DNA of 64,000 nt, taken from Streptococcus sp. DTU_2020_1001019_1_SI_AUS_MUR_006. GTDB taxonomy: Bacteria > Bacillota > Bacilli > Lactobacillales > Streptococcaceae. The notes beneath the pieces were generated by a model. The model was given only the letters and a program-made list of their open reading frames with translations, searched no databases and was not told where the DNA came from. This document shows, piece after piece, positions 35,809-46,398 of the stretch. The position numbers and the translations under genes are program-made. Location: positions 889,501 to 953,500 of the forward strand of contig NZ_CP135436.1 in the NCBI RefSeq assembly GCF_032340315.1, in the 5' to 3' direction. Numbering within the stretch: position 1 is the stretch's first letter; the number at the start of each line of letters is the position of its first letter.

Positions 35809-35819
35809 AGAATCATAAG

Positions 35820-35846
35820 TTAGCACTTGGAGGTTACGAGTGCTAA
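35820..35846 (+). promoter_or_regulatory. CIRCE operator 2 (downstream, one mismatch)
   Basis: TTAGCACTT-N9-GAGTGCTAA differs from consensus at one base. It begins 11 bp after the -10, so HrcA bound here would block transcription initiation or early elongation. Confidence 0.92.
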
Positions 35847-35873
35847 AAAGATCTATCAGAGAGGAGTGACGAG

Positions 35874-36908
35874 ATGGTTACGGAACGTCAGCAGAGTATT
35901 TTAAATCTGATTATTGACATCTTTACCAAAACGCACGAACCTGTTGGATCTAAGGCCTTGCAAGAGTCTATCAACTCTAGTAGTGCTACCATTCGAAATG
36001 ACATGGCAGCTCTAGAAAAGCAAGGTTTGCTTGAAAAGGCACATACTTCCAGTGGTCGGATGCCGAGTGTGGCTGGATTTCAATACTATGTCAAACACTC
36101 CTTATCCTTCGACCGTTTAGCTGAAAATCAAGTTTATGAGATTGTAAAAGCATTTGATCAAGAATTCTTCAAGCTTGAGGATATTCTTCAAGAGGCAACG
36201 AGAATCTTGACAGACTTGAGTGGTTGTACGGTTGTAGCACTGGATGTAGAACCAAGTAGGCAGAAGCTAACAGCTTTTGACATCGTTGTTCTCGGACAAC
36301 ACACAGCTCTTGCTGTTTTTACGCTTGATGAGTCTAGAACAGTTACCAGTCAGTTTTTGATTCCGAGAAATTTCTTGCAGGAGGATTTGAACCGCCTCAA
36401 GACCATGATTCAAGAACGTTTCCTGGATCAGACTGTTTTGGATATTCACTACAAGATTCGGACAGAGATTCCGCAGATTATCCAACGTTACTTTACAACA
36501 ACGGATAACGTCATGGACCTCGTTGAACATATCTTCAAAGAAATGTTCAATGAAAATATCGTGGTTTCTGGCAAAGTCAATCTTTTGAATTTCGCAAATC
36601 TAGCAGCTTATCAGTTTTTTGATCAGCCACAAAAAGTAGCTTTGGAAATTCGAGAGAATCTGATTGGCGACCAGATGCAAAGTGTCCGAGTTGCGGATAG
36701 CCAAGAATCTTGTCTTGCTGACCTAGCAGTGATTAGCAGTAAGTTCCTGATTCCCTATCGTGGATTTGGAATTCTTGCGATTATTGGTCCAGTCAATTTG
36801 AATTATCAACAATTGGTTAATCAACTCAATGTTGTCAATCGAGTTCTAACTATGAAGTTGACGGATTTTTACCGCTATCTCAGCAGCAATCACTATGAAG
36901 TGAATTAA
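35874..36908 (+). CDS. hrcA: Heat-inducible transcription repressor HrcA
   Basis: HrcA represses class I heat-shock operons by binding CIRCE; it needs GroEL to stay folded and releases DNA under stress. The 344-residue protein has an N-terminal winged helix ([38 protein letters not shown]) and the HrcA ligand-like domain with the closing [18 protein letters not shown] precedes the ATG. It heads the operon with grpE and dnaK. Confidence 0.96.
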   Translation: MVTERQQSILNLIIDIFTKTHEPVGSKALQESINSSSATIRNDMAALEKQGLLEKAHTSSGRMPSVAGFQYYVKHSLSFDRLAENQVYEIVKAFDQEFFKLEDILQEATRILTDLSGCTVVALDVEPSRQKLTAFDIVVLGQHTALAVFTLDESRTVTSQFLIPRNFLQEDLNRLKTMIQERFLDQTVLDIHYKIRTEIPQIIQRYFTTTDNVMDLVEHIFKEMFNENIVVSGKVNLLNFANLAAYQFFDQPQKVALEIRENLIGDQMQSVRVADSQESCLADLAVISSKFLIPYRGFGILAIIGPVNLNYQQLVNQLNVVNRVLTMKLTDFYRYLSSNHYEVN

Positions 36909-36934
36909 GATTGAAATCATTAAAGGAGGCGAAA

Positions 36935-37450
36935 ATGGCCCAAGATATTAAAAATGAAGAAGTAAAAGAAGAGGAAGTTGTGGAAACAGCTGAAGAAACA
37001 ACTTCTGAGAAGTCTGAATTGGACTTGGCAAATGAACGTGCCGAAGAATTTGAAAACAAATATCTTCGAGCTCATGCAGAAATGCAAAACATTCAGCGCC
37101 GTGCCAATGAAGAACGTCAACTCTTGCAACGCTATCGCAGCCAAGATTTGGCAAAAGCAATCTTGCCATCACTGGATAACCTCGAACGTGCCCTTGCCGT
37201 TGAAGGATTGACAGATGATGTGAAGAAGGGCTTGGAAATGGTTCAAGAAAGTTTGGTACATGCTCTGAAAGAAGAAGGAATTGAAGAAATTCCAGCAGAT
37301 GGTGAATTTGACCATAACTACCACATGGCCATTCAAACAGTCCCAGCGGATGACGAACATCCAGCAGACACCATCGCACAAGTCTTCCAAAAAGGCTACA
37401 AACTCCATGACCGTATCTTAAGACCGGCTATGGTAGTGGTTTATAACTAG
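36935..37450 (+). CDS. grpE: Nucleotide exchange factor GrpE
   Basis: GrpE exchanges ADP for ATP on DnaK. The 171-residue protein has an acidic N-terminal tail, the long dimerising coiled coil, and the C-terminal beta domain ending in [15 protein letters not shown] 36935 is chosen because AAAGGAGG lies just before it; the longer frame from TTG 36911 would include that site. It starts 26 bp after hrcA. Confidence 0.95.
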   Translation: MAQDIKNEEVKEEEVVETAEETTSEKSELDLANERAEEFENKYLRAHAEMQNIQRRANEERQLLQRYRSQDLAKAILPSLDNLERALAVEGLTDDVKKGLEMVQESLVHALKEEGIEEIPADGEFDHNYHMAIQTVPADDEHPADTIAQVFQKGYKLHDRILRPAMVVVYN

Positions 37451-39666
<2,216 letters not shown>

Positions 39667-39790
39667 CCCGAGCTTGAAAATCGGGGAGCGAGGCGTTAAT
39701 AATGACTGTTCACTCTAATGATTGTCATTCTACGGCAATCGCTATGGCGCCTTGCCTAAACGCCTAACTAGCAAATGATAGGAAGAAATC

Positions 39791-39818
39791 CAGAGGTTGC
39801 AACCCAGCCTCTGTTTTT
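39791..39818 (+). terminator. Terminator upstream of the DJ-1 family gene
   Basis: The stem CAGAGG/CCTCTG with an 11-nt loop is followed by five T residues. A TAAAAT -10 begins four bases later. Confidence 0.7.
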
Positions 39819-39832
39819 CGGTAAAATAGAGG

Positions 39833-40474
39833 ATGTTACGTATGAAAAAAGTACTTTGTATCATTTATCCTAATTTTTCTCTCTATGAGATAACCGCTTT
39901 AACAAGTACTTTAGCTCTGTCTTTTGACGTCACGATTGATTATGTCGCTTCAGATCACTCGATGGTGGTCTCTGAGGATGGTTTGCCCTGTCAACCGACC
40001 AAAACACTGGATCAAATAAACCTAGAAGATTATTCTTGTATCATTTTGCCAGGAATGGTAAATATAGGTCCTGCTCTACGCGATGAGAAATTGATTTCGT
40101 TTTTGAGGGACCTTGGTGAGCAAGATATCCTCATTGCAGCCATTTCTTCAGCGCCCCTTTTATTGGCGAAAGCAGGCTTGTTGAAGGACACGAAATTTAC
40201 AGGCGGAATTTGGCAAAACTTCTTTGACTATTTTGAATTTCTTCCACGTGAAAATTTCCAGCCAAAAGTTCTTGTGCGAGATAAACAAATCATTACGGCT
40301 ATAGGCTTTGCGCACCAAGAGTTTGCAAGGAAAGTGATTCTAAGTTTAGGGTTGGCAGAGAATACGGACAACTATTTTAAAGAACAGAACGAATATGCTG
40401 AAGAGGATTTGATATTTACTCTATCGGACCAAGAGTTTGATCAAGTGAAGCAGAGTATAGAAAACAGCCTCTAA
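39833..40474 (+). CDS. DJ-1/PfpI family protein lacking the usual nucleophile cysteine
   Basis: The 213-residue protein has the DJ-1/ThiJ/PfpI fold (IIYPNFSLYEI at the front, CIILPGMVNIGP, HQEFARKVI near the end). At the nucleophile elbow, where family members have AxxCxxP-type cysteine, it reads AAISSAP (about 102-108): serine replaces the expected cysteine. It may therefore lack the classical thiol activity. The start is ATG 39833 or ATG 39842; a TAAAAT -10 ends only five bases before the first, so a leaderless start at one of them is possible. Sits between dnaK and dnaJ as in S. pneumoniae. Confidence 0.82.
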   Translation: MLRMKKVLCIIYPNFSLYEITALTSTLALSFDVTIDYVASDHSMVVSEDGLPCQPTKTLDQINLEDYSCIILPGMVNIGPALRDEKLISFLRDLGEQDILIAAISSAPLLLAKAGLLKDTKFTGGIWQNFFDYFEFLPRENFQPKVLVRDKQIITAIGFAHQEFARKVILSLGLAENTDNYFKEQNEYAEEDLIFTLSDQEFDQVKQSIENSL

Positions 40475-40504
40475 AGATTTACTTATAAATTATAGAAAGG
40501 AACA

Positions 40505-40618
40505 AAGAGCGTTCGGGGAATTGAACTCGAGCGGAAAGCTTGGAAATTAGATAAACCTCCTAAGAAATCAGGATTTCTTGTCGGTTTCCTAAATTTCAGT
40601 CGCTTTCTGTTCGCTCTT
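40505..40618 (+). repeat. 114-nt imperfect hairpin between dnaJ SD and start codon
   Basis: The ends AAGAGCG (40505-40511) and CGCTCTT (40612-40618) pair, and further inside GCGGAAAGC pairs with CGCTTTC, GAAATTAG with CTAAATTTC, and AAGAAAT with ATTTCTT. AAAGGAA (40496-40502) lies just before the hairpin and ATG 40629 just after it. Confidence 0.75.
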
Positions 40619-40628
40619 AGTATCTTGT

Positions 40629-41765
40629 ATGAACAATACTGAATTTTACGACCGTTTGGGCGTTTCGAAAAATGCGTCTCAAGATGAGATCAAGAAAGCC
40701 TATCGGAAATTATCTAAAAAATATCATCCAGATATCAACAAGGATCCTGGAGCTGAGGACAAGTACAAGGAAGTTCAAGAAGCTTATGAAACTTTGAGCG
40801 ATGAACAGAAACGTGCTGCCTATGACCAATACGGTGCTGCGGGTGCCAATGGTGGTTTTGGTGGTGCTGGCGGTTTCGGTGGCTTCGATGGAGCAGGTGG
40901 TTTTGGCGGATTTGAAGATATCTTCTCAAGCTTCTTTGGTGGTGGCGGTGCATCACGTAATCCAAACGCCCCTCGTCAAGGTGACGACCTCCAGTATCGC
41001 GTTCATTTGACTTTTGAAGAAGCTATTTTTGGTACAGAAAAGGAAGTCAAATACAATCGTGAAGCAAGCTGTCGTACTTGTAATGGGTCTGGTGCTAAAC
41101 CTGGAACAAGTCCAGTTACTTGTGGACGCTGTCATGGTTCAGGTGTGATCAATGTGGACACCCAAACACCACTCGGTATGATGCGTCGCCAAGTAACCTG
41201 TGATGTCTGTCATGGCCGTGGTCAAGAAATCAAAGATCCATGTACAACCTGTCATGGAACTGGTCATGAAAAACAAGCCCATAGCGTACACGTAAAAATC
41301 CCTGCTGGTGTGGAAACAGGTCAACAGATTCGCCTAGCTGGTCAGGGTGAAGCAGGATTTAACGGTGGACCATACGGTGACTTGTACGTGGTGGTTTCAG
41401 TTGAAGCTAGTGATAAGTTTGAACGTGAAGGAACTACTATCTTCTACAATTTGAACCTCAATTTTGTTCAAGCAGCACTTGGTGATACAGTAGACATCCC
41501 TACAGTTCATGGTGATGTAGAATTAGTCATTCCAGAAGGAACTCAGACTGGTAAACGATTCCGCCTACGTGGTAAAGGTGCGCCTAGCCTTCGTGGAGGT
41601 GCCCTTGGTGACCAATACGTTACTGTCAATGTTGTTACCCCAACAGGTTTGAATGACCGCCAAAAAGCAGCCTTGAAAGAATTCGCAGCTGCAGGTGATT
41701 TAAAAGTAAATCCAAAGAAAAAAGGCTTCTTTGACCATATTAAGGATGCCTTTGAAGGAGAATAA
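40629..41765 (+). CDS. dnaJ: Chaperone protein DnaJ (Hsp40)
   Basis: DnaJ delivers clients to DnaK and stimulates its ATPase. The 378-residue protein has the J domain with KYHPDINKD, a Gly/Phe-rich linker, four zinc-binding CxxCxGxG-type repeats ([32 protein letters not shown]) and the C-terminal substrate domains. No Shine-Dalgarno sequence lies within 20 bp of the ATG; the nearest, AAAGGAA, is separated by the 114-nt hairpin. No CIRCE was seen directly upstream. Confidence 0.97.
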   Translation: MNNTEFYDRLGVSKNASQDEIKKAYRKLSKKYHPDINKDPGAEDKYKEVQEAYETLSDEQKRAAYDQYGAAGANGGFGGAGGFGGFDGAGGFGGFEDIFSSFFGGGGASRNPNAPRQGDDLQYRVHLTFEEAIFGTEKEVKYNREASCRTCNGSGAKPGTSPVTCGRCHGSGVINVDTQTPLGMMRRQVTCDVCHGRGQEIKDPCTTCHGTGHEKQAHSVHVKIPAGVETGQQIRLAGQGEAGFNGGPYGDLYVVVSVEASDKFEREGTTIFYNLNLNFVQAALGDTVDIPTVHGDVELVIPEGTQTGKRFRLRGKGAPSLRGGALGDQYVTVNVVTPTGLNDRQKAALKEFAAAGDLKVNPKKKGFFDHIKDAFEGE

Positions 41766-41775
41766 AGCATAAAGT

Positions 41776-41799
41776 AAAAAGAGCCTTCGGGCTCTTTTT
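41776..41799 (+). terminator. Terminator of dnaJ, bidirectional
   Basis: A 10-bp perfect stem with TTCG tetraloop, with A residues on one side and T residues on the other, lies between the convergent dnaJ and the minus-strand gene at 41851. Confidence 0.9.
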
Positions 41800-41850
41800 C
41801 GTGCAATCTTTAGTCTTTTAGCATGGGAGAAATAATCTCTGGTTGGTCTG

Positions 41851-42504
41851 CTATTCAGATCTTTGAGTGAGTAAGCCAGCCTCATCCATGTCCTGGATGA
41901 GTTGCCTGAATTCCGCTTCTTTTCCAGGTTTAAGGACGACGGTATCAATGTGATTAATCGCCGAATTATCCTGAATATCCACCAAGGTCAAAGCTTTTTC
42001 ATAGAATGCGATTCCCTTTTTCATGCTTTCTGGATCCCTCCAAGAGAGAATAAAGTAAGAAGGATTTGATTTCTTTCCGATTTCTTGGAAATACTTCCTG
42101 CTTTCCTCCTCTAAAAATTGGAATAAACCATGATTGAATAAGTTGTCTTCTACTGAATAGTAGGAAATCTCTTCTGTGTTTAAGACATAAACTTTGAGTT
42201 GGTTTTTAGTGAGGTTTGGACTTTCTTTTAGGACTGGGTGGCTATTGACGACCTCGTCTGAGAAAGTCACATAAAAATCTAAGCCTCCACCCTCGAATTG
42301 ATAGCTTCCATTTGATTCTACTTTCTCAGGAGGCATGTCAAGAGAAATAAAGATTTGTTTTAAGCTTTCATTCCCCTCTTGGATATCACTCGGTTCGGCC
42401 TTGAAAAGATTGGCCAGTATTAGAAATGCCAGAGCTGCAAGAAGGCAGAGGCCACCACAAATAATCAGGATGATCCGCGTCAAAACTTTAAAAAACTGTT
42501 TCAT
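41851..42504 (-). CDS. Membrane-anchored protein of unknown function
   Basis: This 217-residue protein has one N-terminal hydrophobic segment (RIILIICGGLCLLAALAFLI) after a basic start, then a soluble domain, so it is probably an extracytoplasmic protein held by a signal anchor. I recognise no domain. The second ATG (42504) is preferred because GGGAGGG lies 8 bp before it; the first ATG (42510) is too close to that site. It reads away from blp and converges on dnaJ. Confidence 0.65.
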   Translation of the reverse strand: MKQFFKVLTRIILIICGGLCLLAALAFLILANLFKAEPSDIQEGNESLKQIFISLDMPPEKVESNGSYQFEGGGLDFYVTFSDEVVNSHPVLKESPNLTKNQLKVYVLNTEEISYYSVEDNLFNHGLFQFLEEESRKYFQEIGKKSNPSYFILSWRDPESMKKGIAFYEKALTLVDIQDNSAINHIDTVVLKPGKEAEFRQLIQDMDEAGLLTQRSE

Positions 42505-42589
42505 TTTCATGCCCTCCCTGGTCTGTTAGGATCTGCTGACCCAAAATGGCTTTAAAGGGGAATAAGGAAAGTTGGAGATTTTCTTTACA

Positions 42590-42877
42590 TTAGTTTTCTT
42601 CAGTTTCCTGCAATTCTTTTAGTACAGCTAATCTTGTTTGAACGTCTTTTTCCAAGACCTTAAACTTGTAAGTCAGGTCTTCTTGGTATTCCTTGATGAG
42701 TTCTTTTTGCTGGTCGATGATTTGTAGGCTATTTTGGATAATATCCACATCGTCCTTGATAGCTTGAACGCGGTCAGTTGTATTCAAGACTTCATCTGTG
42801 ATGGTTTGGCGATTTTTTGTGACCAGATAACTTCCGGCTGCAGCTCCTGCAAATAGCAGTAGATTGGATAATTTCAT
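42590..42877 (-). CDS. Small coiled-coil protein with N-terminal membrane segment (YtxH-like layout)
   Basis: This 95-residue protein has a hydrophobic glycine/alanine-rich N-terminus (LLLFAGAAAGSYLV) followed by a long amphipathic helix rich in Lys, Glu and Gln. The layout recalls YtxH-type envelope proteins, but similarity is only in architecture. It is conserved next to the HIT gene in S. pneumoniae and begins 9 bp downstream of it, so the two form an operon. Confidence 0.75.
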   Translation of the reverse strand: MKLSNLLLFAGAAAGSYLVTKNRQTITDEVLNTTDRVQAIKDDVDIIQNSLQIIDQQKELIKEYQEDLTYKFKVLEKDVQTRLAVLKELQETEEN

Positions 42878-42886
42878 AGCAACTCC

Positions 42887-43297
42887 TTAGGCATTTTTGA
42901 TGGTTTCAGCGATTTGAGCGAGTTTGTCAAAGTCTGGTTCGTGGGCGATAAAATCAATCTTGAGGTCATCGTCCGAACTGTAGCGAGGTACGAGGTGGAC
43001 GTGGGTATGAAAGACGGTTTGCCCTGCGATTTCTTCACAGTTAGCAATGATATTCATACCAGTAGCCTTGGTAGCTTTCATGACTTTTTGAGCTACTGTT
43101 GGCACTTGGGCAAAGAGTTGGCTGGCGCTAGTAGCGTCCATTTCCAAAAGATTGCGATAGTGTTCTTTGGGTACGACCAAGGTATGTCCTGGTGTCACTT
43201 GAGAGATATCAAGAAAGGCAAGAACCTGCTCATCTTCATATACTTTTGAAGCAGGAATTTCCCCTGCGATGATTTTACAAAAAATGCAATCTGACAT
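42887..43297 (-). CDS. HIT family nucleotide-binding protein
   Basis: This 136-residue histidine-triad protein begins CIFCKIIAGEIPASKVYED, the zinc-associated Hint-type start, and has the active-site triad in FHTHVHLVPRY. Such proteins hydrolyse nucleoside phosphoramidates and adenylated compounds. It is divergent from the Ecs-type transporter operon, sharing a 67-bp intergenic region that carries an extended -10 for the latter. Confidence 0.93.
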   Translation of the reverse strand: MSDCIFCKIIAGEIPASKVYEDEQVLAFLDISQVTPGHTLVVPKEHYRNLLEMDATSASQLFAQVPTVAQKVMKATKATGMNIIANCEEIAGQTVFHTHVHLVPRYSSDDDLKIDFIAHEPDFDKLAQIAETIKNA

Positions 43298-43324
43298 AAA
43301 ATCTACCTCTACTGTATTGAATTT

Positions 43325-43333
43325 TGATATAAT
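43325..43333 (+). promoter_or_regulatory. Extended -10 promoter of the Ecs-like transporter
   Basis: TGATATAAT lies 31 bp upstream of ATG 43365, with TTGGAGA as the ribosome binding site. Confidence 0.6.
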
Positions 43334-43364
43334 ATAGCTACATTATACCAGATTTGGAGAAAAT

Positions 43365-44096
43365 ATGTTAGAAATTAAAAATCTGACAGGGGGCTATGTT
43401 CATGTCCCTGTCTTGAAAGATGTGTCCTTTACAGTCGAGAGTGGACAGTTGGTCGGTTTGATCGGTCTCAATGGTGCTGGAAAATCAACGACTATCAATG
43501 AAATTATTGGACTTTTGACACCTTATAGTGGAGAAATAAACATCGACGGGCTAACCTTAGGTGCCAATCCGCGAGAATATCGTCAGCAGATTGGTTACAT
43601 TCCTGAAACTCCTAGTTTGTACGAAGAATTAACTCTCAGAGAACATATCGAGACGGTTGCTATGGCCTATGGTATTGAGCAAAATCTAGCTTTTGAACGT
43701 GTAGAACCTCTTTTAAAAATGTTTCGTTTGGATCAGAAATTAGACTGGTTCCCAGTTCATTTTTCAAAAGGGATGAAACAGAAGGTTATGATTATCTGTG
43801 CCTTTGTCGTGGATCCGAGTCTCTTTATCGTCGATGAACCCTTCCTTGGTCTTGATCCCTTGGCCATTTCAGACTTGATCCAGCTTTTGGACCTTGAAAA
43901 GAAAAAAGGCAAGTCTATCCTCATGAGTACCCACGTTCTTGACTCTGCTGAAAAAATGTGTGATTCTTTTGTTATTCTTCACAAAGGGCAAGTGAGAGCT
44001 AAAGGGGATCTTGAAGAACTGAGAGAAGCTTTTGCTATGCCTCAAGCAAGTCTAAACGATATTTACCTGGCTTTGACCAAAGAGGAGGACCGATGA
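43365..44096 (+). CDS. ABC transporter ATP-binding protein, EcsA-like
   Basis: This 243-residue ATPase has Walker A GLNGAGKS at residues 34-41, the signature FSKGMKQK, Walker B LFIVDEPF and the switch histidine in STHVLDSAE. It pairs with the overlapping EcsB-like permease downstream. Ecs transporters affect protein secretion and competence in Firmicutes. In S. pneumoniae the same pair stands upstream of the blp locus, as here. Confidence 0.92.
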   Translation: MLEIKNLTGGYVHVPVLKDVSFTVESGQLVGLIGLNGAGKSTTINEIIGLLTPYSGEINIDGLTLGANPREYRQQIGYIPETPSLYEELTLREHIETVAMAYGIEQNLAFERVEPLLKMFRLDQKLDWFPVHFSKGMKQKVMIICAFVVDPSLFIVDEPFLGLDPLAISDLIQLLDLEKKKGKSILMSTHVLDSAEKMCDSFVILHKGQVRAKGDLEELREAFAMPQASLNDIYLALTKEEDR

Positions 44097-45142
44097 AAGA
44101 CTTGTTTCTAAAGCGAAAGCAGGCTTTTCGTAAAGAATGTGTCGGTTATCTGCGCTATGTGTTCAATGACCACTTTGTCCTGTTTTTACTGGTCTTGGTA
44201 GGTTTTCTAGCCTATCAGTATAGTCAACTGCTCCAGCATTTTCCTGAGAATCACTTACCAATCCTATGTTTAATTGGAATTGTCTCTGTTTTACTCTTGC
44301 TTTGGGGAGGGATAGCGACTTATGTGGAAGCTCCTGATAAGCTCTTTCTCTTAGTAGCTGAAGAAGAAGTGAGAGAACATATCCAAAAGCAAAACCTAGT
44401 TTCCTTCATCTTTTGGGTTAGTGTACAGACTCTCTTCTTGCTTCTTTTTGCCCCTCTATTTTTAGCCATGGGCTTGGGCTTAGTGGTTTTTGGTGTTTAT
44501 GTTCTTCTTTTGGGAGTCGTGAAATATTTCCTATTTCAGAAAAAAGCTGGCAAGTTTTTTAGTGCAAATCATCTGGACTGGGACTATGTGATTGCCCAAG
44601 AAAGTAAACGAAAGCAGTTCTTGCTTCGCTTCTTTGCCCTCTTTACCCAAGTTAAGGGAATTTCAAACAGCGTCAAGCGACGAGCTTATCTAGATGTTAT
44701 CCTAAAAGCAGTTCAGAAGGTACCGAGCAAGATTTGGCAGAACCTTTATCTTCGTTCTTATCTGCGAAATGGAGACCTCTTTGCCCTCAGTCTTCGTCTC
44801 CTCTTCCTATCTTTGCTGGCGTTGATCTTTATCGAGCAAGCTTGGATAGCGACAGCAGTAGTAGTTTTATTTAACTATCTCTTGCTCTTTCAGTTATTGG
44901 CCCTCTATCATGCTTTTGACTACCAATATTTGACCCAACTTTTCCCGCTAGACAAGGGGCAAAAGGAAAAAGGGTTACAGGCGGTTGTCCGAGGATTGAC
45001 TGGTTTTGTTTTATTGGTTCAACTGGTAGTTGGGTTGATTACCCTCCAAGAAAAACTAGCCCTTCTAGCCCTCCTTGGAGCTGGACTGGTCTTGCAAATC
45101 TTGTATCTCCCATATCAGGTGAAACGTCAGATGCAGGATTAA
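44093..45142 (+). CDS. ABC transporter permease, EcsB-like
   Basis: The 349-residue protein has about eight hydrophobic segments, grouped as two clusters at the N- and C-terminal parts with a soluble region between. The basic SVKRRAYLDVILKAVQKVP stretch is typical of EcsB-type permeases. It overlaps the ATPase gene by 4 bp (ATGA), so the two are translationally coupled. A strong terminator follows. Confidence 0.88.
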   Translation: MKDLFLKRKQAFRKECVGYLRYVFNDHFVLFLLVLVGFLAYQYSQLLQHFPENHLPILCLIGIVSVLLLLWGGIATYVEAPDKLFLLVAEEEVREHIQKQNLVSFIFWVSVQTLFLLLFAPLFLAMGLGLVVFGVYVLLLGVVKYFLFQKKAGKFFSANHLDWDYVIAQESKRKQFLLRFFALFTQVKGISNSVKRRAYLDVILKAVQKVPSKIWQNLYLRSYLRNGDLFALSLRLLFLSLLALIFIEQAWIATAVVVLFNYLLLFQLLALYHAFDYQYLTQLFPLDKGQKEKGLQAVVRGLTGFVLLVQLVVGLITLQEKLALLALLGAGLVLQILYLPYQVKRQMQD

Positions 45143-45162
45143 ATCTTATAAGATTAGAAAAG

Positions 45163-45200
45163 AAGTGAGGTTGGGACAAAAGATCCCGACCTCACTTTTT
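45163..45200 (+). terminator. Terminator after the Ecs-like operon
   Basis: A 14-bp stem with one G-T-type mismatch (45163-45176 with 45184-45197) and a 7-nt loop is followed by T residues. It also forms the left end of a longer repeated element. Confidence 0.88.
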
Positions 45201-45334
45201 ATTAGCAATCAAACTTTGACGAGGTAGCTGATTGAACTTTTTGTTCGTCTTTTAGACTCCAAAAAGCTCCTAATCATCCTCGCGGGGCTGGGATTACGAA
45301 ATCGAGACTTTGTCTATCGATTTCTGTCCCACCG
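45169..45334. repeat. About 166-bp intergenic element with terminal inverted repeats
   Basis: The element begins GGTTGGGACA and ends TGTCCCACC, imperfect inverted repeats, and contains an internal hairpin (AAATCGA...TCGATTT, about 45299-45323) and the terminator at its left. Segments of this type recur between streptococcal genes. I see no coding potential. Confidence 0.55.
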
Positions 45335-45352
45335 CCATTTTTATTTACGTAA

Positions 45353-45448
45353 CCTCAATGAATACCAAGAAGCAAACCAGAAGATAGTCGCAGGTTACTC
45401 AAAACCTAGTTTTAAGGCTAACATGGTTTGAAAAGATTTTTTAAGACT
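45353..45448 (-). repeat. Degenerate BOX element, minus orientation
   Basis: CTCAATGAATACCAAG, GCAAACCAGAAG, TCGCAGGTTACTCAAAAC and TGGTTTGAAAAGATTTT follow each other as in the reverse complement of a BOX (boxC, part of boxB, end of boxA), with many substitutions and a shortened middle. Together with 45169-45334 it fills the 307-bp gap before blpT. Confidence 0.65.
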
Positions 45449-45449
45449 A

Positions 45450-45779
45450 TTACAAGATAAGGGTTGGCCCGTAGAGACTCAACTTGGTTTTGACTTGGTC
45501 AAAGTGGAAGCGGTCATAGGCTCTCCAAGCGGCACGGGTAGGGGCATCTGGATTGAGAGCACTGAGGCCCATGAGAAGACTGGAAGTTTGGTAAAATTTT
45601 TCCAGCTCAATCAAGAATCGATTATCCACTGTCTCAGCTTTAGAGAGAAAGCGGAGGATATTGTCCAGCTGCTCCTGGAAACGGACATCGTCAGTTGTTG
45701 CCTGTTTGCAGACTTGGTAGGCTTTGTTTAACTCAGTTATCAGTGTCTGAGCTCTTTTGATTGGGTCTGTTTCTGTCAT
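45450..45779 (-). CDS. blpT: BlpT, conserved protein at the edge of the blp locus
   Basis: This 109-residue, mostly helical, soluble protein closely fits what I know of pneumococcal BlpT, which sits in the same place and orientation upstream of blpSRH. Landmarks are a helical front (ITELNKAYQVCKQATTDD) and the end VKTKLSLYGPTLIL. Its biochemical role is not established. GGAGGA lies before the ATG on the minus strand, and a BlpR box (45875-45905) points toward it, so it belongs to the pheromone regulon. Confidence 0.8.
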   Translation of the reverse strand: MTETDPIKRAQTLITELNKAYQVCKQATTDDVRFQEQLDNILRFLSKAETVDNRFLIELEKFYQTSSLLMGLSALNPDAPTRAAWRAYDRFHFDQVKTKLSLYGPTLIL

Positions 45780-45874
45780 GAGAATTCCTCCTTTGTGATG
45801 GTTTTAAAGTTGTTTTAAGCCTTTGTCTTTCTAATCATAGCCTATCACTTTTTACTCTTTTTTTATCTACAAAT

Positions 45875-45905
45875 CTTTAATTGTCATTGAAATTTCCTGA
45901 ATGGT
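45875..45905 (-). promoter_or_regulatory. BlpR box upstream of blpT
   Basis: Read on the minus strand, the half-sites are ACCATTCAGG and ACAATTAAAG with an 11-bp spacer, a 21-bp repeat period. The -10 is weak (TAGGCT at the standard distance, or TATGAT five bases further on). Confidence 0.75.
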
Positions 45906-45967
45906 AATAGCGGGATTTTATGATAAAATAGTTGTAAGGTTATCATGGTTATTTAGTAAAAAATTCA

Positions 45968-45998
45968 ACACTTTAGGAATTTTTGAGGACCGTTTAGG
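45968..45998 (+). promoter_or_regulatory. BlpR box upstream of blpSRH
   Basis: The half-sites ACACTTTAGG and ACCGTTTAGG are separated by 11 bp and face the blpSRH operon. TATGAT at 46025-46030 is a possible -10. The box implies positive autoregulation. Confidence 0.72.
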
Positions 45999-46055
45999 AT
46001 TTGGTGAAAATTAGTTGCTAGACTTATGATATCCTCTCTACAGGAGGTTTTATCC

Positions 46056-46394
46056 ATGAACTATATCATCATCCAAAAAGAGAAAGAAATTTTTAAATTA
46101 AACATAAAGGATATCTACTATATCCAAACGCATCCAAGTAAAGCCCATACCGTGCAGATTTTTACTAAAGAAGCTAGCTTTGATCTGTTTCAAAATTTAA
46201 GCAAGCTTGAGAAACAATATGGGGAAACCTTAACGAGATGTCATCGAAATTGTCTGGTCAACCTTGAACGAGTAAAATCCATGGAACTCCAATCAAAGAC
46301 TCTTTTTCTTGGAGAAGAAGGTCGATATGCTGTTCAGTATTCCAGACGTCGTTATAGAGAAATTCGCCAAAAATGGTTGAAAGAAGGAGAGTAA
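46056..46394 (+). CDS. blpS: BlpS, LytTR-type DNA-binding protein
   Basis: The 112-residue protein consists of a LytTR DNA-binding domain without a receiver domain: IKDIYYIQTHPSKAHTVQIF, a CHRNCLVNLERVKSME core and a basic end. It would bind direct-repeat sites and modulate BlpR targets. ATG 46056 is chosen because AGGAGG (46041-46046) stands at the correct distance. It is followed 4 bp later by blpR. Confidence 0.85.
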   Translation: MNYIIIQKEKEIFKLNIKDIYYIQTHPSKAHTVQIFTKEASFDLFQNLSKLEKQYGETLTRCHRNCLVNLERVKSMELQSKTLFLGEEGRYAVQYSRRRYREIRQKWLKEGE

Positions 46395-46398
46395 GAAG

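Noticed and set aside
45495..45731. 78-codon plus-strand frame opposite blpT
   Set aside because: blpT on the minus strand has a ribosome binding site, a BlpR box and recognised homology; this frame has none.
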